In this document: in pieces, positions 23,101 through 33,929 of the stretch
Layout of the letters: each line of letters opens with the position of its first letter
Position numbering within the stretch: the stretch's first letter is position 1
NCBI GenBank assembly: GCA_963978905.1
Contig: OZ022259.1
Span: forward strand, 31,101,994 to 31,165,993
Source of the DNA: Trichostrongylus colubriformis
Taxonomy: Eukaryota > Nematoda > Chromadorea > Rhabditida > Trichostrongylidae
Direction: 5' to 3'
DNA: 64,000 nucleotides
The notes under the pieces: model-generated
The model's input: the letters and a program-made list of their open reading frames with translations, nothing else
What the model was told of the DNA's origin: nothing
Database searches by the model: none
Made by a program: the position numbers and the translations under genes

Positions 23101-23635
23101 TGCTGCGTGCTTGACGGAGATTACTCTTTATGAATTTTGAGTGGTTCAATTCGATTTTCAGTTCGGTCAGCCTGTTGCCCGGTTTAAATACCATTCAGGA
23201 CCCATTACTTCAGTGGAATGGATGCCACAGGTAATTGGTGTAAATCACTTTGTGGAGCGTTTTATGCCCTCTTACTTGTTGAGTGGCTTAGCATAATCTG
23301 ATTTCCTAGGAATCGACTATGTTTATGGCTTCTGGGGAGGATGATCAGGTCACTATTTGGGATATTGCTGTGGAAGCCGATTCACAAGAATCTGTCGAAG
23401 GCGTTCCTCCACAGTTGATGTTCTTACACCTTGGACAGAAGGAGGTATGTAAACGACGCGAAACGGCTCTAAGAGCTCGAGGCTTTTCCCTCAAGCCCTT
23501 GTATACGAAAAAAACGTGATAGCCTTAGGAAGTGAGATTCAGGTGAAAGAAGTGCACTGGCATCCACAAATTAATGGACTTGCTGTAACTACGTCTCTGG
23601 ATGGATTTAATGTGTTCAAAACCATAAATGTTTAA
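20134..23635 (+). CDS. GRWD1/RRB1-like WD40 ribosome-biogenesis chaperone (12 exons, 441 aa)
   Basis: Exons: 20134-20214, 20346-20439, 20717-20868, 21041-21166, 21343-21477, 21663-21731, 21765-21897, 22018-22148, 22871-22978, 23162-23230, 23310-23444, 23543-23635 (TAA). Phases agree and the total matches human GRWD1 (446 aa). Order of parts: acidic N-terminus, [31 protein letters not shown], an Asp/Glu/Ser stretch (exon 4), [10 protein letters not shown], then WD blades ending in VQLWNL, IHLYRM, VKLWDTR, LKIWSLK and VTIWDIA, and a final VKEVHWHPQ exon. The family (yeast Rrb1) chaperones ribosomal protein uL3 and binds histones in the nucleus. The start is the ATG after an atttcag acceptor. 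Intron 8 (722 bp) carries a dispersed repeat fragment. Confidence 0.95.
22300..22770. repeat. Dispersed repeat fragment in GRWD1 intron 8
   Basis: Shares words such as gacaccggaagggagt, ggacaactcggaaagtcag, gcttttgaatccggggtt and ccggttcctt with 24100-24640, and less closely with 51570-52090. These could be the 3' ends of a LINE family, but no coding part or poly-A end was seen. Confidence 0.5.
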
Positions 23636-24099
23636 TGTTTGTTATGAATTCATAAACTCTTGGAATTAGATACAATCTGTTGTTTTTTGTTTTTTTTTTA
23701 CTGTTACCCCTTATTTTTGCTCTCGAAATGTTTATACCTTCTCCCGCACCTCCCATAGTACCATGCGTTTGTTGTTATATTGTTACTGTTGAAAGATAAA
23801 GATTATAAAATCGGCAATTGCTAGTATGGCCGAATACGTACTTTACAGTAGTGGCAAGACAGAAAAATCGCTTTCAGTGGTGTGCCACGCGATTTCTCCC
23901 TGAAAGGCTCCCCTTCCTTCCTGCGAAAGTAGAAAACTCACGTGAGAACTGTTAACGATCCTACGTAAGAATTTCGAACCACTACTAATGAATCCAAGTA
24001 GGATAGAGGTACGGGATCATGCAAATTGGGACTTTGTTTCTTTGTTTGATTTCTACAATCTGGGAGGACTAGTGATTTTAGACCGCGTTTATCCCTTCT

Positions 24100-24640
24100 G
24101 ATAGTACTCAGGACAGTTAAAGACACCGGGAAGGGGGCAGTGGGCTTACGGTATGGGATAATGGCGACTTCCAGTTGCCGTAATGCACTCACGACACCTT
24201 GCCCAGAGTCGAAAGTAAATTCATTAAGTTTTTATTGCAAAGAGATCACACTTTTTTCTTACGCTTTCGCTTAATCTTCATTTGATTGCCTTACTTGTTT
24301 GTTGCTCTGTGTTGTTTCACTTATTCCAATCATCGCAAATGAATGAAATACACTCTACGAGACAACAACTGACATCTCTACAACGGACAACTCGGAAAGT
24401 CAGTGTGTGCAGTTCGAAGTGATGCGAACACACACCACAGCGTCACGCTTTTGAATCCGGGGTTCCCTCCAATTATCACTTCTAACCTTAAATGTTCGTT
24501 ACAGAATGATCATTTCTTTGCATCTTCTTCTTTCCTCGGACCTCTTCCGGTTCCTTTTAACTCTCTCTGTGATTTTTCACGATTTTGTCGGAATTCAATG
24601 ACTGGTACATTAGGTGTATGGGAATAGAAATGAAGCAAAT
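24100..24640. repeat. Dispersed repeat fragment, second copy
   Basis: Related to 22300-22770 and 51570-52090 through ggacaactcggaaagtcag, acgcttttgaatccggggtt and cctcttccggttcctttt. It also shares tgaatgaaatac and gacaacaa words with 51840-51880. It lies in the 1.3-kb gap between GRWD1 and the Gypsy-like relic, where no gene was seen. Confidence 0.5.
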
Positions 24641-24943
24641 GGTTCATCCACAGCAGACTAATTCTCTTCCAAGGGTTAAAGGATAAGCACCTTCTCGCTC
24701 ACGATCAGTTCTTCGCACTGCCTTCCAACCTCTAGTGGTCTGCTCTGCTTGGCTAGGATGTGAATTTAGTTGTATTTACTGAAGAAGCTCGCCTACAGCG
24801 CTTCCAGATAGCGCTAAATGGCTCTGATGTTAACAGGATGTTCGCTGAGTAAGCGAAAAAACTGATTCAAATTGGAGAAGGATTCAGTTAGTAAGAAAGT
24901 GTAGGGGAGTAGGGATAGTTTAGGTAGATGAATGAAGACCGGG

Positions 24944-27900
24944 AGTGAAGAAGAGAAGGATGAGTATGGAAGAAGATTGTGGCCCATACTATCAAAGAGT
25001 ACATGAAATGCAGGAGAAACCTTTGCCAATAATAGAGCTGAAACTCGCTAAGATTTCAGAAGATCATCAGTGCGTATTTAAGCCCGGTCTAGGGAAATGT
25101 GCAACCGCTCGAGCGACGTCAAAGTTTAAAATGGAGCCGCTACCGAAGTTTTTCAGGGCGCGATCGGTACCGCTGACTTTACGGCCTACAGTGGTAGAGA
25201 AACTCAAAGAGCTACTTGATAATGGCATCTTGACCCAGGTGGTCCATTCGATGTAGGCTACTCCGTCAGAGGTCGTACCAAAGCCCGGGTGTAAGATTAG
25301 AATATGCGGAGATTATAAATAACAATGAATCCGCAATTGGATATAAACCAGTATCCGCTGCCCAAGCCGGATGATTTGTATCACATGTTGAACGACGGGC
25401 AAATCGAAATTAGGTTTGTCGGAAGCGTATATGCAAGTTGAGCTAGATGAAGAGTCTAGGAGATATAGCACAGTAAACACCGAGTAAGGACTGTTTGAGT
25501 ACAACATGATAGATTTTGGTATATCCTCGGCTCCGGTTATTTTTCAAAAAATAATGGAGACAACGCTAGGTGTATTGAGGTGGTGGTGATTTACTTAGAC
25601 GATATAAATCACCGGATCAGATGATTATACCCACCTCAAAAGGCTTGAGAAAGTCTTACAAAAACTGAAGGTCGCTGGGTTTCGCTGAAAGCGTAGTAAA
25701 TGTGAGTTTCTAAAGGCACAAATGGATTCTTAGGCCATGTAGCAGATGCACAAGGCATAAGGCCATCCCCCCAGATAAAGGCAATGCAGAGGATGCCTGC
25801 ACCTAAAAATGTCAGGGAATTGGAGTCTTTCTTGGGAATGGTTCACTACTATGGCAACTTCGTACCAAATTTGTCAACGTTGGCCGCACTTCTGAACTCT
25901 TGAAGAAGAAGGAGTGGAGTGGCGATGGAATGAAGAACTCCAAGGAGTATTTGAAAAAACAAAGAAAAGGTTAACAGAAATAAATGTGCTGGCGCATTAT
26001 AACCCTGATGTGCCAGTGATATTACCACGGATGCGTCGCATTATAGCCTAGGAGCAGTTATTTACCATAAGAATAAAGATGGTAAAGAGAAAGCGATCGC
26101 GTATGCATCACGCTCCTTATCTAAAGAAGATAGGAATTACGCGCAAATAGAGAGAGAGGCGCTTGGTATAGTATACGGTGTGGAAAAATTTAATCACTTT
26201 CCATACGGCAGGAGATTTACATTATTGACCGATCACCAGCCGTTAGTGAAAATACTTGGTCCGAAAAATGGGCGGCCCGCGATAGCAGAAGAGACTGCAT
26301 CGATGGGGATTGCGGTTGATGGTTTATTCGAGTATCGGAAGTAGAGTTTGGCAACGCAGATGGTTTGTCGCGACTACCCGATCCCCGGGAACTACCGAGT
26401 GCAGAAGTCGTAATTAGTGAGCTGCGGGCAAGAGCCATGGACCGGGAGTTTTTTGAAAACCTGCCGTTGTCAGAGGAAGTAGTAGCTAAAGCCACATTAG
26501 AAGACCCCGAACTGGTAAAGGTCTTGCAGTACGTTAAGAATGGCTGGCCACCCAAAGTAGAATAAAAGTTATAAAGCCCTTCGCTACAAAGAGTGCAGCG
26601 ATATTATTGTACGACCGATGCCTTTTGTGGGAATATAGAATTATTGTACCCACCAAGCTCCGGAAGGGAGTGCTTCAAATGTCACATAGTAGCACTATGG
26701 GAAGGCCTGTATGATAACTTTGGCTTGTAGGAGAATTTGGTATCCAGGAATTGACAAGGAATAGCTTAGATGGCTAGGACTTGCGAAACATGTGCAGTTT
26801 TTGGCGATGATCCTGCCAAAACCTTGTTGCATTTATTGGAAGAATCAGCAAAGCCCTAGCAAAGATAACATATGGACTTTTGCCAGACGCAAGATGGAGA
26901 GAAATGGCTCATAATTGTGGGTGCCAAGTCCAAATGGCCGGAGGTGATTCATATGGGCCTTACAACAGCAGAAAAAACTATAGAGAAGTAGCGAATGATC
27001 TTTGCTACATACGGATTACCGGAACAGTTCGTTCCCGATAACGGGCCACCGTTTTGAACACAGTCGACGCTGTTCAAAAAATTGTCCGAGGGAAGGAGTA
27101 TCGAGTTGATTTTGTCCTCGCCATACCATCCCAATTCCTAATGACGAAGCAGAGTGTTTTGTCCAAACATTCAAGAGAGGATGGTAGGGACTGCGTGATA
27201 GGAAGACGGCGTTAAACGTATTAGCAGAGTTACTTTTTCAATATATTAGGTTGTAAGGAAAGTTTTGGCCGGTTTTTGAAATTTCAACTTCGAGAGATCA
27301 TAACTCGGCTCAGATTGCATCTTTTCTCACAGAATAAGCACCATTAGATTCGCTACACTCTTGGCAACACTATGCATACCTACATATCTTAATTTGATAA
27401 AGGGCTGATGATTTATATTGCGCGAAATGAAAAAAAGTCGACTCCAAACTGCCACTCTTTCTAAACACACTGCTACTGAAAGAGCTGGCCAGATGTTTTG
27501 GAAAGTGGGGCGTAGTTAGCGCTAGTTCTGATGAACATGATAGATGAGTAAGGGCCTTACCCCGCAACTGCTTCAATTAGTGGAATAGGATTTGTGAAAA
27601 ATGGGCTTGCGCATGACTGCCGTGAGAGGTCCCGCAGCACCCATTTTTTTGGATTTTTCCAAATCAAGGCCACTTGAGGTGGTCAACTAAGGTTGCTTGT
27701 TGAAGGCCAATACTTGTGGATATCCCCTGCAAATATGAACGCTCATCGCCTTCTGCCGTTTAAGTTAAAGCGATTTGATCAACTGAAAATCCAAGCAGCT
27801 CGTTCTCATTTCTGCACTTCTGAAACCAGAGACAAAGTGTTCCATCCAATGATTCACCCTCTCCTCTTGCAGTATTTACATTTGTGGCCCTCTTCGCTAA

Positions 27901-28370
27901 GACTCGGCTAAACAAGAACTCGTGAAGTGAAGTCATCTTAAAAGTGCCATTTTCGCAGCACTTTAAAATTTCCCTAATAAATCGAAAACCTTGTGGCATT
28001 CCAAATAAAACATATATTCTGAAAGAGCAACTTTTTATCTATCTAACGAGCACAATATGTCAGCTGATTCATGTTGACGCGCTCTGATATTAAAATTTAT
28101 CCTGTGAACGCGAAAAAGCGGCCAGAACTTTCCTTACAACCTAATAGTTGACCCCGCATCGAGCGACGGGAAAGTCGGCGGCGGAAGTATTAATGGGAAA
28201 AGAGTTACGCACAACAGTAGATGTTCGTAAAACAATGGATAAGGAAACAGGAGATAGTGCCTACAGAAGGCGGATGATAGACGATTCCAATAAGCGAGGA
28301 AAAAAGAAAGAATTTTTGTGTTGGTCACCAGGTGTACCTGCGCAATTACCAGAAAGGTAACAAATGACGA
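24944..28370 (+). mobile_element. Decayed Gypsy-like LTR retrotransposon pol, split by a mariner-type element
   Basis: Reading frames with many stops and shifts show, in order: the N-terminal edge of a reverse transcriptase (about 25080-25255), a YLDD active-site word (about 25590), the thumb and connection, an RNase H block with DASHYSLGAV and TDHQPLVK (about 26025-26270), a tether, then an integrase with an HH-CC zinc region near 26690-26820 and core words near 26870-27060. The integrase continues on the far side of the insertion at 27246-28144. No LTR pair was identified. Clearly inactive. Family call is from motif order (RT, RNase H, integrase). Confidence 0.85.
27246..28144. mobile_element. 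Mariner-type element with TA duplications, inserted in the Gypsy integrase
   Basis: Left end ttaggttgtaaggaaagtt and right end aactttccttacaacctaa are inverted copies extending about 30 bp, each flanked by TA (27244-27245 and 28145-28146). The 0.9-kb interior has no transposase motif I recognise, so it is non-autonomous or badly decayed. Flanking integrase sequence resumes in register across it. Confidence 0.85.
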
Positions 28371-28415
28371 TGGATCCCTAGAATTGTGACAGAAGTACTG
28401 AGTCTATGTATGTAT

Positions 28416-28450
28416 TAGGTTGTCGGGAAAGTTCTTTCGTTTTTTGAAGC
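28416..28450. mobile_element. Mariner left terminal inverted repeat
   Basis: The sequence ttaggttgtcgggaaagttc follows TA-containing sequence and is typical of a mariner 5' end. The transposase start expected about 170 bp later is displaced to about 29280, with a hairpin element (28709-28933) and other sequence in between. Confidence 0.6.
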
Positions 28451-28708
28451 AATTCATTCTATCACTTCATGAAGAAGTGATGAAGAGAAGGATGAGGATG
28501 GAAGAGGATTACCAGGAATTAAATGGGATAAACAACCTTAAATAAGGATGATCTTTGCCGGAGTAGATGATTTCTCCTACTGTCGGCTCTGTTACTGAAA
28601 GGATCACAGTTCATACTATCGAGTTTTTAGCCTTCAGAAAATGTGTAGATGGAGAAAGCAATGCAACGTCGCGAGGCCTCACACGGCGTTTTGGCGATGG
28701 GCGCAGTT

Positions 28709-28933
28709 AGGCCGCGGTCATACTTTGCGTTGTCTGCGGCAGGGCGTGGCCGCGTATCTTGCGTCTCCACACTGCCTCGTTGCCTGCGTCATCTCTGCAC
28801 CTCCCCCGTGCCACTCTCTCTTGCTGCCTGTGAGAGAGAGTGGCACGGGGGAGGTGCAGAGATGACGCAGGCAACGAGGCAGTGTGGAGACGCAAGATCG
28901 AGAGAGAGACAACGCAAAGTATGACCGCGGCCT
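28709..28933. repeat. Near-perfect 225-bp palindrome (hairpin MITE)
   Basis: Begins aggccgcggtcatactttgc and ends gcaaagtatgaccgcggcct. The arms pair almost completely around a short loop near 28821 (gagagagtggcacggggg and its complement). There is no open frame of substance. A diverged relative lies at 11330-11600. Flanking target duplication not evident. Confidence 0.8.
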
Positions 28934-29280
28934 CAGAAACTAATGTCAGGGATGGTGCGGCGGGACGCAGTATCAGCTTCGTGCACTACGTCCACATACA
29001 AGGGACAGGAATAGAGGTGAATTCATGGAAAACAGCCTTAACAGAAAGCGTTGGATATGCTGCTTTATAGTAGGTAATTGCAAATTAGTTTTGGTTTCAA
29101 GGTATTATAAATAAGTAGATTTTTTATCCTGAACTGTTCTATCCCAAGGAAAGCCAGGCATACCATTAGTGGGGTTTTTTCTGCTCTTCCAAAAGTTTCT
29201 ATGAATGTCGTTCTGATTTGTTCACCCGTCTTTTCCAGGGCTACATATAATCATAAACCGACGCGACTATCGAGTCATCA

Positions 29281-30015
29281 TGCTTTACGAATTTGAATTG
29301 GGACACTCCGCAGCAGAGGCAGGGCGTAATTTCAGCAGTGTTTTTGAGACGAATAAGCCTCGCGAAAGGAAAGAGGAAGTCTGGTATGCAAAATATGCTT
29401 CTGACGATCTTGATCTCGAAGAAAAGTCGGGTCGCGGCCGCAGGTCGTTTTGATGATGAAGATGTAAGGAGAGCCATTGATGCGAATCCGGAGAGGAATA
29501 CTCGTACCTTAGCAGAAGACTTAGACGTACATTACTCTACAGTAGCAAGACATTTGCTGGAAATCGACAAGGTGAAGGAGATGTCGAAGTGGGTGCCTCA
29601 TGAGCTGACGGATGAGCAGCGTCTGGCACGTTTCGACACCTGCTCTAACCTAACCCCTCGCTAGGTTCGCTGTAAGAATGAGCCAAGCGTAAACCGTACT
29701 ATAATTATTGATGAAAAATGAGTTCTTCATGATAACGGGAATTGTTGACTAGTCGGTAATTAAGGATGCTCCTCCAAAAACTTTCCCTAAACCCGACCAT
29801 CTCCCTAAAAAGGTTATGATTACTGTTAAAGATGTAATCAATTATAGTTTTTTGCAACCTGGTCAGCTAGTCTCAGCAGAGTCTTACTGTTGTGATCTGG
29901 AGCAAATGTATTGGAAGTTGCAAAAATTGTGGCCGGTGGTGGTGAATAGAGAAGGGCTAATCCTGCTGCGGGCCAAGGAAGGCCACACACCTAACAAATC
30001 ACTCGGCGAAAATTG
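29281..30015 (+). pseudogene. Mariner transposase relic, N-terminal and central part
   Basis: Frames broken by shifts show FELGHSAAEAGRNFS, a helix-turn-helix with TLAEDLDVHYSTVARHL, the WVPHEL linker (about 29590), then FLQPGQLVSAESY and PVVNREGLILL (about 29845-29970). The expected catalytic DN-x-RPH region is decayed to KEGHTPN. It is a DD34D-type mariner family transposase, inactive. The C-terminal part seems to be the block at 31345-31599. Confidence 0.85.
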
Positions 30016-30488
30016 ACCCACCTGGGTGTGGGTGAGGGTCTTTAGTTCCAATAGTGTACTGTAGGTGTACGGTAGTATGATTACAAGATTACTCAGGTCA
30101 CTTCGTACCTCATCTCACTCCTCCTAGCCTTCCCTATGGTGTGGCCCCCTAATTGCTCGCATCGACTTTGTGTGAAAATGTAATGTACTTGTAAAAGGGA
30201 AAAGGAGAAAGAGAATAAATAGAAAATCATTCGTTGTTCGCAATAAAAATTTACTGATACAAACCAGACTCTCAAAGTTTAATATCGATAACGGAAAATC
30301 AAGGTCGATAATATGGGGTATATTAAATAGGTTGCCCTTCAATAAGTAGCAGAAGCCCATCTCATCGATTAACAGGTGCTGAATACATGTTTTGTTTGGG
30401 ACTAACAAGGGAGATCTCTCAGGGCATGAAGCACTGTTTGAAAACGGTTTCATCATACCATTTGCATGAAGCATAATAATGTCCATTT

Positions 30489-31288
30489 TTGTGGAGCACC
30501 CTGGAACTGTGGGACTATGATTCTCAAAAGAAGAATGAAGATATTTCTCTCGAAACGGTGGCTTCAATTCAGGTACTCAAACCAAGGCTATTCACTGATG
30601 CTTGCTTTCGTCTAAGGGTCCGCGCGAAACGGAAACCGATCTATCTCGTTGTTACAAGACCCTTCCCCCCCCCCCCCCGATTTTTTGCTTTGATCTTGGT
30701 TCCCCGAGCGAGCATGTGAAGTGGCTGGCTGGCATGATGGATAAGGCAATGGACCCGCACGGAAAACGGTGGGCATGGGTAAGTGGTTTGGATCACCGGT
30801 AGAGTCAAAGTTCTGGATTTCCTTGATTTCTATCCATTTCCGTACATTTCCTATCTTTCGGAGCCCCTGTTTCTAGCCAGTAGATTGGATACGGTTCATT
30901 GTCTTTTTTAAGGTTGCGCAAATAATTAGCCGAAATGTCTGATTAATAACAATGAAACGTGTGCATGAATAGGTGCTTATCATTCTAGCTCCGTCTACGG
31001 AGCACCAACAATAGCAGTAGTAAGAGGTTTGCGACAAGTGATACGCAGAGGTTTACCAATGCCTAGGTCAAATTTTGTTACCGGGTCAAATATGGTTGGA
31101 AAGTGCCGCGAAGGTATTCAACAATAATAAAAGCGTCGTAATAAAGACATAATTATGGCTGTAATTTCACATATACAATTTCCAGTGGATCCATTACATA
31201 TCATAAATTCAGTCAGTGGGGAAGATGCCAAGAGTTACTGCGGGCATTGGGAAAAGTACCCCATCGGCAAGGCTAGGAGGTGCAAGGT
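30489..31288 (+). pseudogene. PH-domain-like gene fragment between mariner pieces
   Basis: From about 30489 a frame reads LELWDYDSQKKNEDISLETV and LFTDACFRLRVRAKRKPIYL, ending at a C-run (30666-30679). A second frame takes over with FCFDLGSPSEHVKWLAGMMD and AMDPHGKRWAW before a gtaagt donor at about 30779. This beta-rich pattern closed by a W-containing helix resembles the C-terminal half of a PH domain. A further exon-like block at about 31190-31288 (aatttccag before, gtgagg after) reads HIINSVSGEDAKSYCGHWEK. Either it is a real host gene whose introns collected mariner pieces, or a captured or displaced fragment. The C-run breaks the frame in this sequence. Confidence 0.5.
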
Positions 31289-31344
31289 GAGGTGCAAAGT
31301 GACCTGAGTAATCTTGTAATTATTCTACCGTGCACCTACAGTAC

Positions 31345-31599
31345 ACTATTGGAACTGAAGGTGCACACCCCCTGGGTATAGAAGTTCTCCTTCATCCAGC
31401 GTATTCTCCCGACCTTTCCCCCACAGATTATCACTTTTTTCGAGCCCTAAATTCTCATCTGCGTCAGAAACAATTCACTAATTTAGACGATGTTGAATGT
31501 GCCTTCCTCGACTTCGTTGATACTCGTGATAGTAGGTTCTACAATGAAGACTTAGAATTATTACCTGTTCGCTGGCAAAAATGTGTAGATTCTGAGTGA
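31345..31599 (+). pseudogene. Mariner transposase relic, C-terminal part
   Basis: The open frame carries LGIEVLLHPAYSPDLSPTDY, followed by HFFRALNSHL, and ends VRWQKCVDSE with TGA at 31597-31599. HPxYSPDL-xPxDYH is the mariner motif holding the third catalytic Asp (DD34D). It seems to continue the relic at 29281-30015 after a 1.3-kb gap, but a short overlap in content at the edges means two copies are also possible. Confidence 0.85.
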
Positions 31600-32467
31600 A
31601 TCAGGTTGTCCCAAAAAACTTGTATTTTTCCAAAAAAAAATCAGTAACTCTTGTTCACTTCGAGGCAGGTCCGATTCAGGAATATGGTAGAGCGTTCCCT
31701 AAGCTTTCTAGGAAAATTCATATTGACCCACCAGATCCCGTGGAGAGAGCTACAGTGCCCGTTGTCGATACCCACCCAACTGGCGGTGTCATCTATTATG
31801 AGCGGTCTTGCGGCACCAAAACGACGGAAGCTTGCCACTCCATCAGCGCTGCATTGGGCAAGGGATGTGTGAGCTAGGAGACCGTGCGCCGCTGGTTCAT
31901 CAGCTTCAGCAACGGCGAGATTAACATGAAAGACAAACCACGCTTGGGACTGTGCTGGTTCTGGGACGCGGAAGGAATGCTTTTCCGCGAGGTGCTGGTA
32001 CAAGGCGAGACAATCACCGCTACCGTATGCACCCACCAGCTCCAGCAGCTCGCCGTCGCTGTACGAGAAAAACGCCGAAAAAGGTCCGCGGTCACCCTCC
32101 TACATGACGACGCCCGCTCCAGTTTCCTCCGATTTCGCGAAAAGTGCCCAGGCCAAGCTACAGGAGCTCGGCTGGGATATCCTGCCCCACCCGCTATACA
32201 CTCCACACATTGCCCTTTCTGATCAACACCTTACCCATGCTCTCGAATCCTTCCTGGCCAAGAGAAAATCCCTTGATTATAACTTGCTTGCAAAGGCGAT
32301 CGCTGACTTCTTCGACTCTCAGAACCCAGAGTTCTGGGAGGAGGGAATCAACGATTTTCCTATAAAGTAGCAGAGGGTTGCCGATAACAATGGTCACTAT
32401 GTTGTTGCCTAATTGTTATTTGTTGGACGAAAAAAAAAGTGATGATCGAAAAAAATACGACAAGACT

Positions 32468-33196
32468 ACTACAAGGATGCTGAGTTATGGGCAAAAGCTT
32501 CGGTGGCTGACGGGACTCGAACCCGCACTTTATCCTTTCCGGGGATATGTGCTAATCCATTACACTACCGACACCACCTTCACCTTAACTCAGCTTTCTG
32601 AATGGTATATTTACCATAGCTTATCAGCACTCACACGTATAATGTGTTGAGCCGGTTGGCCAATATCGGCATCGAACCGTAAAGCTGAAAGCTTTAGTAA
32701 TGATTTTGATATTTTTAATTTTTGATAACTGCTGTTTATCGCCGCAGCTCGCGATGCGAAAGTTACTACAAGGATGCTGAGTTATGGGCAAAAGCTTCGG
32801 TGGTGGACGGGACTCGAACCCGCACTTTATCCTTTCCGGGGATATGTGCTAATCCAAAAATTAAAAAAAATCCATGAAAATTAAAAATATCAAAATCATT
32901 ACAAAAGCTTTCAGCTTTACGGTTCGATGCCGATATTGGCCAACCGGCTCAACACGTTATACGTGTGAGTGCTGATAAGCTATGGCAAACATACCATTCA
33001 GAAAGCTGAGTTAGGGTGAAGGTGGTGTCGGTAGTGTAATGGATTAGCACACATCCCCGGAAAGGATGAAGTGCGGGTTCGAGTCCCGTCCGACACCGAA
33101 GCTTTTGCCCATAACTCAGCATCCTTGTAGTAACTTTCGCATCGCGAGCTGCGGTGATAAACAGCAGTTATCAAAAATTAAAAATACGACAAGACT
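32468..33196. mobile_element. Fold-back retroposon with tRNA-like heads
   Basis: Inserted in the mariner 3' end. The 17-nt word aaaaatacgacaagact flanks it (32451-32467 and 33180-33196), and the window's first 75 bp show the same site without it. The insert has a left arm (32468-32760), a partial direct copy (32763-32858), then the inverse arm to about 33160, ending in an A-rich tail. Arms share gctgagttatgggcaaaagc and a tRNA-like block. Long variable target duplication plus A-rich end suggest a LINE-driven SINE; the inverted structure is unusual. A shorter relative is at about 50695-50890 and a weak one near 20490-20560. Confidence 0.75.
33025..33097 (+). tRNA. tRNA-like cloverleaf in a retroposon (probable pseudo-tRNA)
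   Basis: 73 nt fold as a full cloverleaf: acceptor gtgtcgg/ccgacac (7 bp), D stem gtgt/gcac, anticodon stem catcc/ggatg, T stem gcggg/cccgt with loop ttcgagt. The A and B box regions look intact. The anticodon loop is ccggaaa, so position 33 is C rather than T. The reading would be GGA, yet there is no long variable arm as in tRNA-Ser. The D arm resembles tRNA-Glu. The inverse copy at 32498-32569 keeps the same loop. I read it as the tRNA-derived head of a repeat rather than a decoding tRNA. Confidence 0.5.
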
Positions 33197-33314
33197 TCTG
33201 GGACAACCTAATATTTACTCCGATCATTAAACGTAAGTTTAAGCTGAGTTATAGTTGTTTGTAGTTTGCGGTCCGTTTTCGAAATCAATTTTCAACAACT
33301 TAATTAATCGGCTA

Positions 33315-33890
33315 AGTATGTCTGCTGGTGTGTGTGTGTCTGTTTAACCAGAAATTCATATCTCGCGTCGCAGCAAAGGTGAGACCCCGAATTTTGCTAT
33401 CATAACATATGGGGTTAGCAGTGGTAGTGGAATAGCAGTTGATAAGGGCTGATAAGGAGCTTCGAAAGGCGAATGTCACCTAATTCGTTTTGCCTTTCAG
33501 TTGATCTTGAAGAGTGATACTCATAGGTGTTTGAGGGGTGGGATAAGGACATAAATGAAGGATGCCCCAAACTAATAACGGTTGATAAGATTAGATACAG
33601 AGCGTGAAAAGGCAGATATCGTCAAATCCGTTTCGCTTTTTGTGTTGACCCTAGAGCATTGACACTCATAGGTGTTTCACTGAGTGAGACGGGGACATTG
33701 ATGGTGGGTGACCCAAATTGATAATGGTTGAAATGATTCGATAAGGGGCCTTAAAAGGCAAACGTGCCGATTCGTTTCGCCTTCCGCGTGATGTTGGAGC
33801 GCTGACACTCACAGATGTTTTGAGGGGTGAGACTTCATTGAGGGTGATCCACATTGATAACCGCTCATAAGATCCGATAAAGGGGCAAAT
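33315..33890. repeat. Tandem-like repeat of about 140-150 bp, three units
   Basis: Units begin near 33525, 33671 and 33812 with forms of ggtgtttgaggggtg and share gataa-ggttgata, aaaggc and ttcgtttcgcctt words. The leader (aattcatatctcgcgtcgca) also occurs at 54757-54960 next to ctactatatataaaacgc, a start seen in some Helitron-like repeats. The Helitron link is a guess. Confidence 0.5.
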
Positions 33891-33929
33891 GTGACCAATC
33901 GTGACGACCCAGAAGGAGTCTAAATGAAT

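Larger units (their letters stand above)
31601..33211 (+). mobile_element. Second mariner relic, internally deleted and hit by a retroposon
   Basis: Left end tcaggttgtcccaaaaaact; right end tctgggacaacctaa at about 33197-33211. The transposase frames show a helix-turn-helix part with ETVRRWFISF, then a jump to FWDAEGMLFREVLVQGET, a LLHDDAR catalytic patch, LGWDILPHPLYTP and ALESFLAKRKSLDYNLLAKA, ending near 32410. The jump indicates an internal deletion, and several frameshifts are present. The 3' untranslated part is interrupted at 32468-33196 by a fold-back insertion. Inactive. Confidence 0.8.
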
